A DNA stretch of 64,000 nucleotides. It comes from Przewalskia tangutica. Lineage: Eukaryota > Streptophyta > Magnoliopsida > Solanales > Solanaceae. Position 1 is the stretch's first letter, and every line of letters starts with the position of its first letter. A program made the translations under genes and the position numbers. The stretch spans positions 32,464,446 to 32,528,445 of the forward strand of contig CM056724.1 of NCBI GenBank assembly GCA_029844215.1, read 5' to 3'. The notes under the pieces were generated by a model. It saw nothing but the letters and a program-made list of their open reading frames with translations, did no database searches and had not been told where the DNA came from. Below, piece after piece: positions 1 through 10,997 of the stretch.

Positions 1-537
1 AACCCCAAATTGGCTAAACTTGACCCTAATTGGAATGCAACCATGTATGGGGAATATAATTCTTTAACTAAACAGCATACTTGGGATCTTGTTCCTAGAC
101 CAGAGGGGGTGAATGTGATCAGATGTTTGTGGCTTTTTCGTCACAAATTCAGAGATAGTGGTGTTTTGGACGCTACAAGGCTAGACTTGTGGCAAACGAC
201 ACTAATAAGCAGAAGGACATTGACTGTGGTGATACTTTTAGACCGGTTGTTAAACCGGCTACGATTCGTACTGTTCTTAGTATTGCTATGGGTAAAAAGT
301 GGCCGATTCATCAGCTGGATGTCAAGAATGCATTTATTCATAGGGATTTGAAAGAAATTGTATACATGCATCAGCCACCAGGTTTTGTTCATCCTGCTGT
401 TTCTCAGTATGTCTGTTATCTCAGGAAGTCACTCTATGGTCTAAAACAGGCACCTCGTGCTTGGTATGACCGTTTTGCCAGGTATATTATGCAGATTGGG
501 TTTATTTGCAGTAGTTTCATCATGGTAGTGACATTGC
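1..537 (+). pseudogene. copia reverse transcriptase, N-terminal half (broken)
   Basis: The translation shows hallmark copia RT motifs: DPNW...EEY-like start, TWDLVPRPEGVNVI, SPVVKPATIRTVLS-like (here RPVVKPATIRTVLS), HQLDVKNAF, YMHQPPGF and SLYGLKQAPRAWYDRF. At least one frameshift lies near 165-200, where the frame changes between the WLFRHKFRD and KQKDIDCGDTF segments. The coding sequence stops at the inserted LTR at 538 and resumes at 4035. Confidence 0.9.
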
Positions 538-3500
538 TGTTACACCCCGTATTTACAGGACATGCTTTAAGAATGTACGTGAGAATCCCAAATGTTAAGA
601 TTTGAGACTTGTAAAAATTTATCGGAATTATGGAATTTGTCGGAAAACAAAATATTGTGACGAATGGGAGGGCGACACGTGTCACCCCCCTTAAGTGAGC
701 TTGGGCGAATTGGACATGGGCAAAAGGGTCATTTGACCCTTGTTAGGAAGACAAGTCTTGCAAGTAGTAAAGCTTGATATATTTGACTTAGTCAATGGGA
801 CCACTAGCTTGATATTTAAAAGAACCTCATCCAAGCCACACATTTGTGCACATCTTGACCCTCCATTGAACTATATAGTAGTACTAGTAGCAAGACAAGC
901 TCAACACTTAGCTAAATTTCAAGAAAAAATTGAAGAAACACCTTAGGTGCTCTGCCTGCAAGCCTCCCACAAGAAAAAATTTGTTTGTTGTCCATTTAGC
1001 TCCACACTTCAAACCAAGGTTCCTAAGTGTATTGTAAGGGTATCTCAATAGAAAATCCTTGAAAAGATAGTTTTGTATTAGTCGCAGGTGAAAACCTAGT
1101 TGCTTTTCTAGGTTTTGGTTGGAAGATTTAAGGGAAGTGGTTTGTGATATTCTAAGGGTCTCAAGTAAGCGGATTGTTGTCTAGAAGAGGCTCTAAGTTG
1201 CTAAGGAGCGACTTCGGAATTGGAGTTGGATTAAGAATCGTTGAGGTAATAATCTTGGCTCTTAAGTGTTACAAGATTATATATTGTTGTTAGCCTTACA
1301 TGTTTGCTAGCATGAAGTATATGTGTTGAAGTTTTATAAGTATTATGGATTGATTGTAGCCTTAAATCCGAAATGTCATTTAAGCCTTGTGAAGTTGGAT
1401 TACAATTTGGTCGTTTATTAGAATCGTCGCATGTTACTTACTTGAAGATTATAGTAGTTATAATCGATTGCGACTTGATATCATGTTATGCTAACAACTT
1501 GGATTGAAATGGAAATTGGTTAAGAATTGGTGTTATTGTGTCTCAATGTGGCCGAATTGGACTAGTAGATTGTATTAGTTTGATATCGTTTGTGGGGCGG
1601 AATTTTACACGTCTAGTAGGCGTGTAATCCCCTATTGATTAATTGCATTGTTGGGCCTTAAATGTGGCGTGTTTGGTTATTGAATTCGGCCTTGAAAAAG
1701 GTGGCAAAGTAAGTAGAAACAAAGGAAGTGCTGTCCGATTTTCCGTAGAATTTAGTGACTTAGCACCTAGAATATTCTACGTTTGAAGTAAGAAGTTAAT
1801 GGACGTATTATGGCCATTATAGGTTGAAGTACTAAGTATAGCGTATTCTACTTGAAGGATGGAATAGCTATCAAGGTGGAAGTACTTTGGAGCATTTTGC
1901 TACTTGTCGATAATCGTCGCGAGGTATGTGAACCTCTTCCTTCTTTTGGCATGATTCTATGTATGGAATATACATGTAGTAATATTTCATGTTCCCTTCT
2001 ACTCTTAGAAGTTAAGAGGTATGTATGTGATTTACTCTATGTAAAGGTTATGTCTAGGTTATCCTAAGTTCTTACCAAGTCTTATGGGGGATGTTGGTAA
2101 GAGTCGTTAGGAGGTATTTGGAGCCAAGTTGACTTGGCAAATTTTACGGCACAAATGAGAATAAGTATCGAGCAAGCCATTGCAGGGTTAATAAAAGAAA
2201 ATGTAATAACAATTGATTATATTAAAATGAGTAGAATTCTCCATCTGCATAGAAACTAAGATAAGACAAAATTGTATTACATTTTCTAGATCATGGCTAC
2301 TTGAATAAGATCGTTATAAATAAGTATAACTTATTCACAACGCACCAAAGTATATGTTACTTAACTTATAAGAATTTACGTATGATGTTTTAAGGCTATG
2401 GATCTCAAATTCTTAAAAGTTAAGAGACTTTATTTTTCAAGTTACGGGACTTGATTCTTAAAGGAAGAAATGAATTGATTTACAAGTATAGAATACTCGA
2501 TTTGGAAAGACTTGATTTCTAAAGTTAAGAAACTTGTTTTCTTAAAAGTTAAGAGACTTGAAGTATTTTGAAAGCTATGTGATTTGATTTGAAAGTATAA
2601 GTCTCGTGGTTATAAAAGGAATGAATTTGTCTAAGACATAAAGAGTTATAACGGCTTTATGGAAAGTTGGTTATAACAACTTTATGGAAGATTAAAAGAA
2701 TGGTTTTCTTCAGTAATATAAGCAAAGAAATGATTTGAAATAAAGAAGGGCAAATTGTTTTAAAGGTACCAATTGCTTAAGGTTTTAAGAAAGAAGTCAC
2801 TTAATTTAGAAGCCGGTAAATGTATTTCTAAAAAGGTATTGTGACTTGTCTTGAAAAGTAGAGATGACTTGATACTACGGTTGTTAGTATCTTGGAAGTT
2901 TTATTTGAAAAAGAGTCTTTCTAAAGGAGTGGAGGTGTGTAGTACGTTGGGTTAAATTCCCGGATTTTATATGACTTTACCGCGTCCCAGATTGGGTCGG
3001 GCAGTATACCTTTATGGGCAGACTATATGACTTTACCGCGTCCCAGATTGGGCCGGGCAGTATACCTTTATGGGCAGACTATATGACTTTACCGCGTCCC
3101 AGATTGGGCCGGGCAGTATACCTTTATGGGCAAACTATGTGACCTTACCGCGTCCCAGGATTGAGCCGGGCAGTATACCTTTATGGGCAGACTATGTGAC
3201 CTTACCGCCCCCGTGATTGGGCCGGCAAGATACATTTATGGGCAGACTATGTGACCTTACCGCCCCAAGATCGGGCCGGCAAGATACCTTTGGGCGCACT
3301 ATGTGACTTTATCGCGTCCCAATTTGGGTAAGATAAAGGCCCCTCCATAAAGGGCCGGATTATGTTATGTAAGGTAAGTAAGTTATATGGTAATGAACTT
3401 GATTATTTTCATAAGTATGTACGTAAGAAAGTGACTATAACTTTTATTGAAAAATGGGGAAAAGATAATAAGGTACGATTAAGTTCACGAGGTGGTAATG

Positions 3501-4034
3501 ACATGGTAGGTTCAGGTATTTACTTCTTTTACACTTACCTCTGTCATGCTTTTATACATATATGTTTTAATTGTTGTACCTTACTTCCGTTCCATATTCT
3601 GTACTGTTGTTATCGACTTCTTCGGGGCCGTTCATGCCCGCAGTTTTAGGTACACAGTTGGTGATCCTTGCTCTAGGATCTCGGTTCGCTGGGAAAAAGC
3701 TCCATTTGCTCCGGAGGCTTATCTCTTGGTACGGTTTTTCCCTGAGGTTGTAGATTCATGTATATTCAGGGGTATGGCGGGCCCCTGTCCCGCCACTGTT
3801 GTTATGTTAAAACTCTTAGAGGTCTGTAGTCACATATTGTGGGTCTGTTTGTAAAGGAAATGAGGCAACTGCTTCGGTTGTATATATATAAGGTAGCCTA
3901 TCGGCTAACCTGTTGTTTTACTTCTGTTGTTTTATTTTTAAGTTTCATGTATGTTCCGCTGATTATATCTGATGTATACCTGTAAGGGTGCCCAGGTAGG
4001 GCACCAGTCGCGGGCCCGGGGTCGGGTCGTGACA
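538..4034 (+). mobile_element. Solo LTR, about 3.5 kb, Ty3/gypsy (chromovirus/Tekay-like) type
   Basis: The block starts TGTTACACCCCG and ends GGGTCGTGACA, so it has TG...CA termini. It is flanked by a perfect 5-bp direct repeat ATTGC (533-537 and 4035-4039). Removing the block and one ATTGC restores the copia RT sequence, which proves insertion. No gag-pol coding sequence and no second LTR copy lie inside, so this is a solo LTR left by LTR-LTR recombination. The length and the GTCGTGACA end resemble Tekay/Del-type chromovirus LTRs of Solanaceae; that assignment is from memory of the family. The ORFs inside it are short and show no recognisable domain. Confidence 0.85.
2967..3350 (+). repeat. 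Tandem repeat inside the solo LTR, about 56-bp period, about 7 copies
   Basis: Each unit contains TATGACTTTACCGCG, TCCCAGATTGGGCC, GGGCAGTATACCTTTAT and GGGCAGAC. Unit starts are spaced about 56 bp at 2971, 3027, 3083 and 3139. Later copies are more diverged (GTGACCTTACCGCCCC, and GGCAAGATAC in place of GGCAGTATAC). The array lies within the 3.5 kb LTR. Confidence 0.9.
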
Positions 4035-4970
4035 ATTGCTTACTTGTTATTATATGTTGATGACCTTGTTCTCACTTCCTTGTCTGACAAGTTGAAAAAT
4101 GACATTATTGCTCTTCTCAAAACTGAATTTGCTATGACTGATTTGGGCAAGTTGAGTTACTTCTTGGGTATATCAGTTACTAGATCTGCAGATACTATGT
4201 TCCTGAGTCAGCGTAAGTATGTAGAAGAAATTGTGTTAAGAGCTAAGATGTCGAATTGCAAGGCTATGCCTACTACTGTTGATTCGAAATCCAAGCTCGG
4301 TCTTCGGCGTGATCCAGATGTCCGATCCTACTTCATCGAAGTCTTGCAGTGCTCTTCAAGACTCACGCTACGTGCCCGACATTGCATATGCCGCTCAAAG
4401 AGTGTGTCTGCTCACGCACGCTCGAGGAACCCCATTTTGCCGCTCTTAGCGTATTATCGATACATTAAGCGGCACTTCGACTATGGGTTGCATCTCTACC
4501 CTCCGCTCCGAACAGCATCGCCTTACAGATGTTGAATGGGCAGGTGCCGGACACGACGCCTACTTCAAAGCTATTGTGTGTTCTTAGGGATAATCTTATC
4601 TCTCGTCCGCGGCGACAAGTCACGTTATCCCGCCTCCAAAGCGAGTATGTGGTGTTGCTAATGTAGTTCTTGAGATCCGCTGGCTCCTAATCTTCTTCGA
4701 GCTAAGTTGTCCATTGCGTAAAGCATCTATAGTCTATTGTGATAACATATCTGTTATTTATATGTCTCATAATCCGGTACAGCATCAGCAGACCAAACAT
4801 ATTGAGATGGATATTCATTTTGTTCGTGAGAAGGTCGCACGTGGTCTTGTCAAAATTCTACATGTACCCTCCTCCTATCAGTATGCAGACATCTTCACAA
4901 AAGGACTACCCAGACAACTGTTCACAGACTTTAGATCCAGCCTGAGCATTCGGCCTCCCCCCGCTCCGTC
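4035..4970 (+). pseudogene. copia reverse transcriptase C-terminal half and RNase H (broken)
   Basis: Continues the RT interrupted at 537. The frame reads AYLLLYVDDLVLTS, so the catalytic YVDD is intact here, followed by FAMTDLGKLSYFLGI and the SQRKYVEEIV segment. Frame is lost around 4300-4700. RNase H-type motifs then reappear: IVYCDNISVIY, NPVQHQQTKHIEMDIHFVREK and YADIFTKGLP (about 4725-4920). It ends just before the polypurine tract. Confidence 0.88.
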
Positions 4971-4979
4971 TGAGGGGGG
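4971..4979 (+). other. Polypurine tract of copia copy 1
   Basis: Purine-rich TGAGGGGGG immediately precedes the TG start of the 3' LTR, where plus-strand DNA synthesis is primed in LTR retrotransposons. The same CTGAGGGGG arrangement occurs before the 3' LTR at 39344. Confidence 0.75.
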
Positions 4980-5137
4980 TGTATTAGCGAATATTCTTCA
5001 AATATTCACAGTATATATTGTATTTATTAGTATCGTGTATTTAAGGTAACTTCTGTATTAAGAGTCACCTTTGTACAATTATATATATTGTGATTAATTA
5101 AAGAAATCCCTAAGGAAAATTATTCCAATCTCTTACA
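4980..5137 (+). repeat. 3' LTR of copia copy 1 (158 bp)
   Basis: Begins TGTATTAGCG directly after the polypurine tract and ends CTCTTACA, giving TG...CA termini. It is short and AT-rich. The matching 5' LTR is outside the window, so the boundary rests on the termini and the polypurine tract; the target duplication cannot be checked. Confidence 0.75.
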
Positions 5138-5488
5138 TTAGGTTTTGAGAAATTTATTTTTCTAAAATATTGAAAATTATTTTTTTCCATACTAAACAGG
5201 CATTCAATATCATCTTCAAACCATGAAAGGTTTCTTAAAATTTTAAATCATAGCTTTTCTCCGTTCATATTAACTCTGAAATGTATAATTACAGAAGAAA
5301 AGACAATTAATATAGATTAACTAAAAAGATGCCCAAGTAATGAGGTTTTATTTGATTTTTCCCCCTCTTCTTGGGTCCCAGAAGGAGATGGGGGAAAAGA
5401 AAAAAATGCATAGTGGACATCTTTACAAAGTAATGAACAAAGTGCTAGTGCTGACATTATAAATTTATAATAATGTATGCCCTTATAA
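5138..5488. other. Intergenic, no gene seen
   Basis: AT-rich DNA between the copia 3' LTR and a SINE. I see no conserved coding or RNA feature. Open frames here run into the SINE on the reverse strand and look spurious. Confidence 0.6.
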
Positions 5489-5672
5489 AAAGCATGCAAT
5501 CCGCCGCACTGCTTCCGCATGCAGAGGATCTCGGAGGCGGACCACAATGGGTTATTATAAACAACCTTATCTTGCATTTTTACGAGAGGTTATTTTCACG
5601 GTTTGAACTCATGACCTCCTGATCATATGACATCAACTTTATCGGTTACTCCAAAATTTTCCTTCAATATCT
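5489..5672 (-). mobile_element. SINE, TS/SolS-like, minus orientation
   Basis: Read on the minus strand it has the typical order of the Solanaceae TS/SolS family: GGAGTAACCGATAAAGTT, TGTCATATGATCAGGAGGTC, a degraded box B in GAGTTCAAACC, TGCAAGATAAGGTTG, and a 3' end rich in GTGGTCCGCC...GCGGATTGCATGCTTTTT. Flanks GCCCTTATAA (5479-5488) and GACCTTATAA (5673-5682) differ at one base and look like the target duplication. It carries no protein. Confidence 0.75.
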
Positions 5673-6004
5673 GACCTTATAATAGTAAATTAAGTAATAC
5701 CACCCAGAGGGAAACGAATGGCCCTAGTGGGTTGTCGTGGCTACCTCTAAACCTTACATTATCAATACTTAATATAACATATGTGCCTCTCTAATTGTTT
5801 CAAACATGGAAAAGTTTGAAAATAAAACATCGGACAGTAAACAATACCAATACTTCGTACTAATTAGCGAGGTACCAAAATAAAAGAAAAGATATCTTAT
5901 GATCAAATAATAATTTTAATAAAAAAAAAAAATATCCCATACAAATTTTGTATTTTATTACCGATCTCATATAAGGTGTTCATTATTGGGGCTGAGTCGG
6001 TTTT
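5673..6004. other. Intergenic, no gene seen
   Basis: AT-rich sequence with an A-run near 5920-5930. No recognisable feature. The tandem tRNA array begins at its right end. Confidence 0.6.
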
Positions 6005-7125
6005 CCCCTAAAAAAAATCAATTAACATGAAATATATCATTGGACTTGTTGGAAATTTAACTACGTGAGATTGAGTTTCTCTCGTCTTTAATGACTTAAA
6101 TATGTGGGCCTAGCATGTCGGAAACATCGTTTCTTTGCACATGCCTAATCTACTAAATGAGTAGATGATATTAGTGTCAAGTATCGTCAAATGTCGTTAA
6201 AAAATGAAAGAAATATTGGTACATAAAGTAAGGTATTTGAAACATGAATAGATAAATTGTTTTGGCCAAATAAACAAATCTCCCACATAGGTAGAAGATG
6301 AAAGGATTGAGCACTATATAAACTCTAGTTTTGAATAAGGGTTTTAGATTGTTTTATAGTTGATTGTCGTTGTTTTATCTTGGGAGACTATTGTCCATTA
6401 CCGTAAACACATATATACGGGGCAATTTTATTTTAAAGACATAGAGTCACCTCTCGACTCAACTTTTCTTCTATTTAACCTTTCTGACACTATCAATACC
6501 TACCAGACTTACCAAATAAATCAAACTAGAATGTACAAAAAAACTAAATTATTACTGTAAATTACAGAGAACTAGACTACATAAAAAGATTGCAAAAGAT
6601 TAATATATACTCTAGATTTCTACCTTTGATATGAAATATACATATGTATGTGTAATTATAGTTTTGAATAGGTTTTTATATAGTCGATTTGAGTCAATAT
6701 TTTTCTATTTTTTTTTATTAAAACCAAAACCAAAACCTTTTTGTTCGTTTTTTTAGTTTGGTTTTGATCTTTAATTTTTCATAAACAACCCTAATTTCAT
6801 GCATTATATTTGATCGATCTTCCATCAAAAGTGTGCTGCTACTTTGTTTTGAATATTTAAGTTTTCAAATGCAATGATAATTTGATTTTTTTTATATATA
6901 ATTAAACTAGTTATGAATTAATTATATATAAATTTCTCTGATATATATTAATTAGTAATCTAAAAGTAATAATAATTATCCTGGTCTCCATATAAAATAT
7001 TGAATTACAATTATGGTATAAATTTGTCATTTAATGTTCCAATTTGTCATACTGTACCAAATTCTCAAAACTAAATGACCAATCAAATTGTCTTTTTCTC
7101 TTTAATTTAATTTGAAGTTGAACCA

Positions 7126-7186
7126 GCCGTCTTAGCTCAGTGGTAGAGCGCGTGGCTTTTAACCACGTGGTCGTACACAGACGGCG
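7126..7186 (+). pseudogene. tRNA-Lys(UUU) copy 1, T-arm deleted
   Basis: Acceptor GCCGTCT/AGACGGC, box A TTAGCTCAGTGG and anticodon loop CTTTTAA (anticodon TTT) are intact. GGTCGT then jumps to ACACAGACGGC, so 11 nt covering most of the T-arm and box B are missing. At 61 nt instead of 72 it should be neither transcribed from box B nor able to fold. T-rich DNA follows. Confidence 0.92.
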
Positions 7187-7196
7187 TTTTGTTTTT

Positions 7197-7343
7197 TTAA
7201 AGGGGATTCTTGGAGTAATTGATAAAGTTGTTGTCATGTGACCAGAAGGTCCTGACATCTTGCTGAAATGTGAGGTAAGATTACATATAATAGTGGTCTG
7301 GCCCTTCCACGAATCCCGCGCATAGAGGAAGATTACTTTATCT
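7197..7343 (+). mobile_element. SINE remnant downstream of tRNA copy 1
   Basis: TTGGAGTAATTGATAAAGTT, GTTGTCATGTGACCAGAAGG, GTGAGGTAAGATTAC, GTGGTCTGGCCCTTCCACG and CCCGCGCATAGAGG follow the order of a TS/SolS-type SINE. The box B region is largely lost. It starts about 10 bp beyond the tRNA. In other units the same position holds a shorter version (GAGTAATTGGTAAAGTT joined to TGGATTCCGCGCATAA), so an internal deletion is shared by the later units. Confidence 0.75.
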
Positions 7344-7719
7344 CTGTCGTTTATAAAGTTTACACCCATACCCACTTTGGATGAAAAAACTCAAATCAAT
7401 TTAAATTATCCGATTTTTAAAAATTTACCCAATTCCTTCCCATACACGCTCCGATCCACACCCAGTTTCATCTTCTTCTCCAAGAAGAATGTTCAAAAAG
7501 TTAAAATTGAGGAGATTGTTCAAAAAGTTAAAATTCAATCCCTCAATTCTCAATCAAAGGAGCTCAAATTTGAGATGCAACTTCCTAAATTCAATGAACA
7601 AATCTCAATCATCAATTTCTTCAAACAAATATTGAATCAACTAAACCCATTTTCTAAGTTATTTTTTTAAGCTTCAATTAAGCTCTAACAAAACCCATAT
7701 ATATGAAAAGGCATACTAA

Positions 7720-9291
7720 CCCCTAAAAATCTATTTACATGAAATCCTTGGACTTGTTGGAAATTTAACTATGTGGGATTGAGGTTCTCCTGTCTTTAGT
7801 GACTTACACATCTGAGGCCCGCATATCGGAAACATCATTTCTTCGCATGCCTAATCTCGATCTTTAGTGACTTACACATCCGAGATTATTGTCCATTACC
7901 GTAAAAAATATATACGGGACAATTTTATCTTAAAACACAGAGCCACCTCTCGACTCACTTTTTTCTCTGCTTAACCTTTCTGACACTATCAATACCTAAA
8001 TGACTTACCAAAATAAAGATCATAAATCAAACTTGAATGTACAAAAAACTAAATTACTGTAAATTACAAAGAACTAGACTACAAAAAAAAAGATTAATAT
8101 ATACTCTAGATTTCTACCCTTTTATATGAAATATATATATTTATGTATAATTATAATTTTGAATAGGTTTTTATATAGTCGATTTGAGTTGATATTTTTT
8201 ATATTTTGCTTAAAATCAAAACCAAAACCAAAACCTTTTTGTTCGTTTTGTTAATTTGGTTTGATCTTTTATTTTTTATGAACAACCCTAATTTCATGCA
8301 TTATATTTGATCGATCCTCCATCAAAAGTGTGGTGCTACTTTGTTTTGAATATTTAAGTTTTCAAATGCACTGATAATTTAAAAATATTTATATAATTAA
8401 ACTAGTTATGAATTAATTATATATAAATTTCTATGATATATATTAATTAGTAATCTAATAATAATAATAATAATCTTTGTCTCAATATAAAATATTGAAT
8501 TACAATTATCGTATAAACTTGTCATTTAATGTTCTAATTTGTCATACTGTCCCAAATTCTCAAAATTAAACTCAATCAAATTGTGTTTCTCTTTAATTTA
8601 TTTGAAGTTGAACTAGCCGCCTTAGCTTAGCGGTAGAGCGTGGCTTTTAACCACGTGGTCGTGGGTTTGATCCCCATCGACGGCGTTTTATTTTTTGAAG
8701 AGAGGGAGCCTTTAAGTAATTAGTAAAGTTCTTGGCTGGATCTCGCGCATAACTGCAACTTAGTGCACCAGACTGCCTTTTTAAAAAAAATTTACTGTGA
8801 AGTTGTAAACGTTCTTTAGCAAGATTTAATTGATGGGAAAATGGTCAAATATAACCCTTTACTTTGTTTTATTAGTTAATTTTATCCTCCGTTAGTGATT
8901 GTAAACAAATATATCTCTGTCGTTTATAAAGTTTACATCCATACCCTACTTTGGATGAAAAAACTCAAATCAATTTAAATTATCCGATTTTTAAAAATTT
9001 ACCCAATTCCTTCCCATACACGCTCGATCCACACCTGTTCATCTTCTCGCTCCAAGAAGAATGTTCAAAAAGTTAAAATTGAGGAGATTGTTCAAAAAGT
9101 TAAAATTCAATCCCTCAATTCTCAATCAAAGGAGCTCAAATTTGAGATGCAACTTCCTAAATTCAATGAACAAATCTCAATCATCAATTTCTTCAAACAA
9201 ACATTGAATCAACTAAACCCATTTTCTAAGTTATTTTTTTAAGCTTCAATTAAGCTCTAACAAAACCCTTATATATGAAAAGGCATACTAA
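7720..9291 (+). repeat. Array unit 2 (with tRNA copy 2)
   Basis: Same unit order, with a shortened LTR remnant: the segment from TCTTCGCATGCCTAATC to the ATTGTCCATTACCG block is mostly missing and TTTAGTGACTTACACATC is duplicated. The ORF block near 8955 is frameshifted. Confidence 0.9.
8616..8685 (+). pseudogene. tRNA-Lys(UUU) copy 2, degraded
   Basis: 70 nt. Two bases are missing where GAGCGCGTGG became GAGCGTGG. The 5' acceptor reads GCCGCCT, box A reads TTAGCTTAGCGG, and the T-loop is TTTGATC in place of TTCGATC. The 3' side reads ATCGACGGC, so acceptor pairing is imperfect. Anticodon TTT is retained. Probably inactive. Confidence 0.88.
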
Positions 9292-10997
9292 CCCCTAAAA
9301 ATCAATTTACATGAAATATATCCTTGGACTTGTTGGAAATTTAACTATGTGGGATTGAGGTTCTCCTGTCTTTAGTGACTTACACATCCGAGGCCCGCAT
9401 ATCTAAACATCATTTCTTCTCACATGCCTAATCTACTAAATGAGTAGATAATATTAATATCTAGTATTATCAAATTTCTTTAAGAAATGAAAAGGATATT
9501 ATTACACAAAAATGTTTCTTATTTACATTTGGACCTAAAAGTTTATGAACCTTATTTGCTTTATATAGTTGATTGTTGTTATTTTATATTACGAGATTAT
9601 TGTCCATTACCGTAAAAAAATATATACGGGACAATTTTATCTTAAAAACACAGAGCTACCTCTCGACTCAACTTTTCTTCTGTTTAACCTTTCTGACACT
9701 ATCAATACCTAAATGACTTACCAAAATAAAGATCATAAATCAAACTTGAATGTACAAAAAAAACTAAATTATTGTAAATTACAAAGAACTAGACTACAAA
9801 AAAAAGATTAATATATACTCTAGATTTCTACCTTTTTATATGAAATATATATATTTATGTATAATTATAATTTTGAATAGGTTTTTATATAGTCGATTTG
9901 AGTTGATATTTTTTTATATTTTTGCTTAAAATCAAAACCAAAACCTTTTTGTTCGTTCTGTTAATTTGGTTTGATCTTTTATTTTTTATGAACAACCCTA
10001 ATTTCATGCATTATATTTGATCGATCCTCCATCAAAAGTGTGGTGCTACTTTGTTTTGAATATTTAAGTTTTCAAATGCACTGATAATTTTAAAATATTT
10101 ATATAATTGAACTAGTTATGAATTAATTATATATAAATTTCTATGATATATATTAATTAGTAATCTAATAATAATAATAATCTTTGTCTCAATATAAAAT
10201 ATTGAATTACAATTATCGTATAAATTTGTCATTTAATGTTCTAATTTGTCATACTGTCCCAAATTCTCAAAACTAAACTCAATCAAATTGTGTTTTCTCT
10301 TTAATTTATTTGAAGTTGAACTAGCCGTCTTAGCTCAGCGGTAGAGCGCGTGGCTTTTAACCACGTGGTCGTGGGTTCGATCCCCAGACGGCGTTTTATT
10401 TTTTAAAGGGGAGCCTTTGAGTAATTGGTAAAGTTCTTCACTGGATTCCGCGCATAATCCGAGCTTTTAGTGTACCAGATGCCTTTTGTAAAAAATTATG
10501 TGAAGTTGTAAACGATTTTTGAGCAAGATTTAATTGATGGGAAAATGGTCAAATATAACCCTTTACTTTGTTTTATTAGTTAATTTTATCCTCCGTTAGT
10601 GATTGTAAACAAATATATCTCTGTCGTTTATAAAGTTTACACCCATACCCTACTTTGGATGGAAAAAATCAAATCAATTTAAATTATCCGATTTTAAATT
10701 TTTTACCCAATTCCTTCCCTTACACTCTCCGATCCACACCCTGTTTCATCTTCTTCTCCGAGAAAAATGTTCAAAAAGTTAAAATTGAGGAGATTGTTCA
10801 AAAAGTTAAAATTCAATCCCTCAATTCTCAATCAAAGGAGCTCAAATTTGAGAGGCAACTTCCTAAATTCAATGAACAAATCTCAATCATCAATTTCTTC
10901 AAACAAACATTGAATCAACTAAACCCATTTTCTAAGTTATTTTTTTAAGCTTCAATTAAGCTCTAACAAAACCCATATATATGAAACGGCATACTAA
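9292..10997 (+). repeat. Array unit 3 (with tRNA copy 3)
   Basis: LTR remnant, spacer, tRNA at 10324, shortened SINE, and an intact 97-codon ORF at 10655-10948. It lacks the long GC-rich LTR segment present in units 4, 8, 9, 13 and 14. Confidence 0.9.
10324..10393 (+). pseudogene. tRNA-Lys(UUU) copy 3, 2-nt deletion in T-stem
   Basis: Box A TTAGCTCAGCGG, anticodon loop CTTTTAA and box B GGTTCGATCCC are canonical. CCCCACAGACGG is shortened to CCCCAGACGG, so the 3' strand of the T-stem loses two bases. It might still be transcribed because both boxes are intact, but the T-stem is weakened. Confidence 0.9.

Larger units (their letters stand above)
1..5137 (+). mobile_element. Ty1/copia retrotransposon copy 1 (5' end outside window)
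   Basis: The 3' part of a copia-type LTR retrotransposon whose gag, protease and integrase would lie left of the window. Visible parts are the reverse transcriptase N-terminal half (1-537), a foreign solo LTR (538-4034), the rest of RT and RNase H (4035-4970), a polypurine tract and a 158-bp 3' LTR. Frameshifts and stops break the reading frame, so the element is dead. Its RT is closely related to the element at 34724-39535, but the two LTRs differ in sequence, so they belong to related subfamilies. Confidence 0.9.
6005..7719 (+). repeat. Array unit 1 (with tRNA copy 1)
   Basis: The most diverged unit, at the left edge. Its LTR remnant (from TGTTGG at 6047) lacks the GC-rich segment seen in later units and keeps TTTTATCTTGGGAGAC, as in the related LTR at 59171. 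Its SINE segment is the longest in the array. The 97-codon ORF runs 7377-7670. Confidence 0.9.

Noticed and set aside
2967..3350. Regular 56-bp repeats resembling a CRISPR array
   Set aside because: The units are contiguous tandem copies without unique spacers, lie inside a plant LTR, and there are no cas genes.
3362..3854. Overlapping ORFs in the solo LTR as a cryptic gag
   Set aside because: No gag, zinc knuckle or pol motifs; position within the LTR explains them.
5317..5577. 86-codon minus-strand ORF as a gene
   Set aside because: It overlaps a SINE and has no protein motif.
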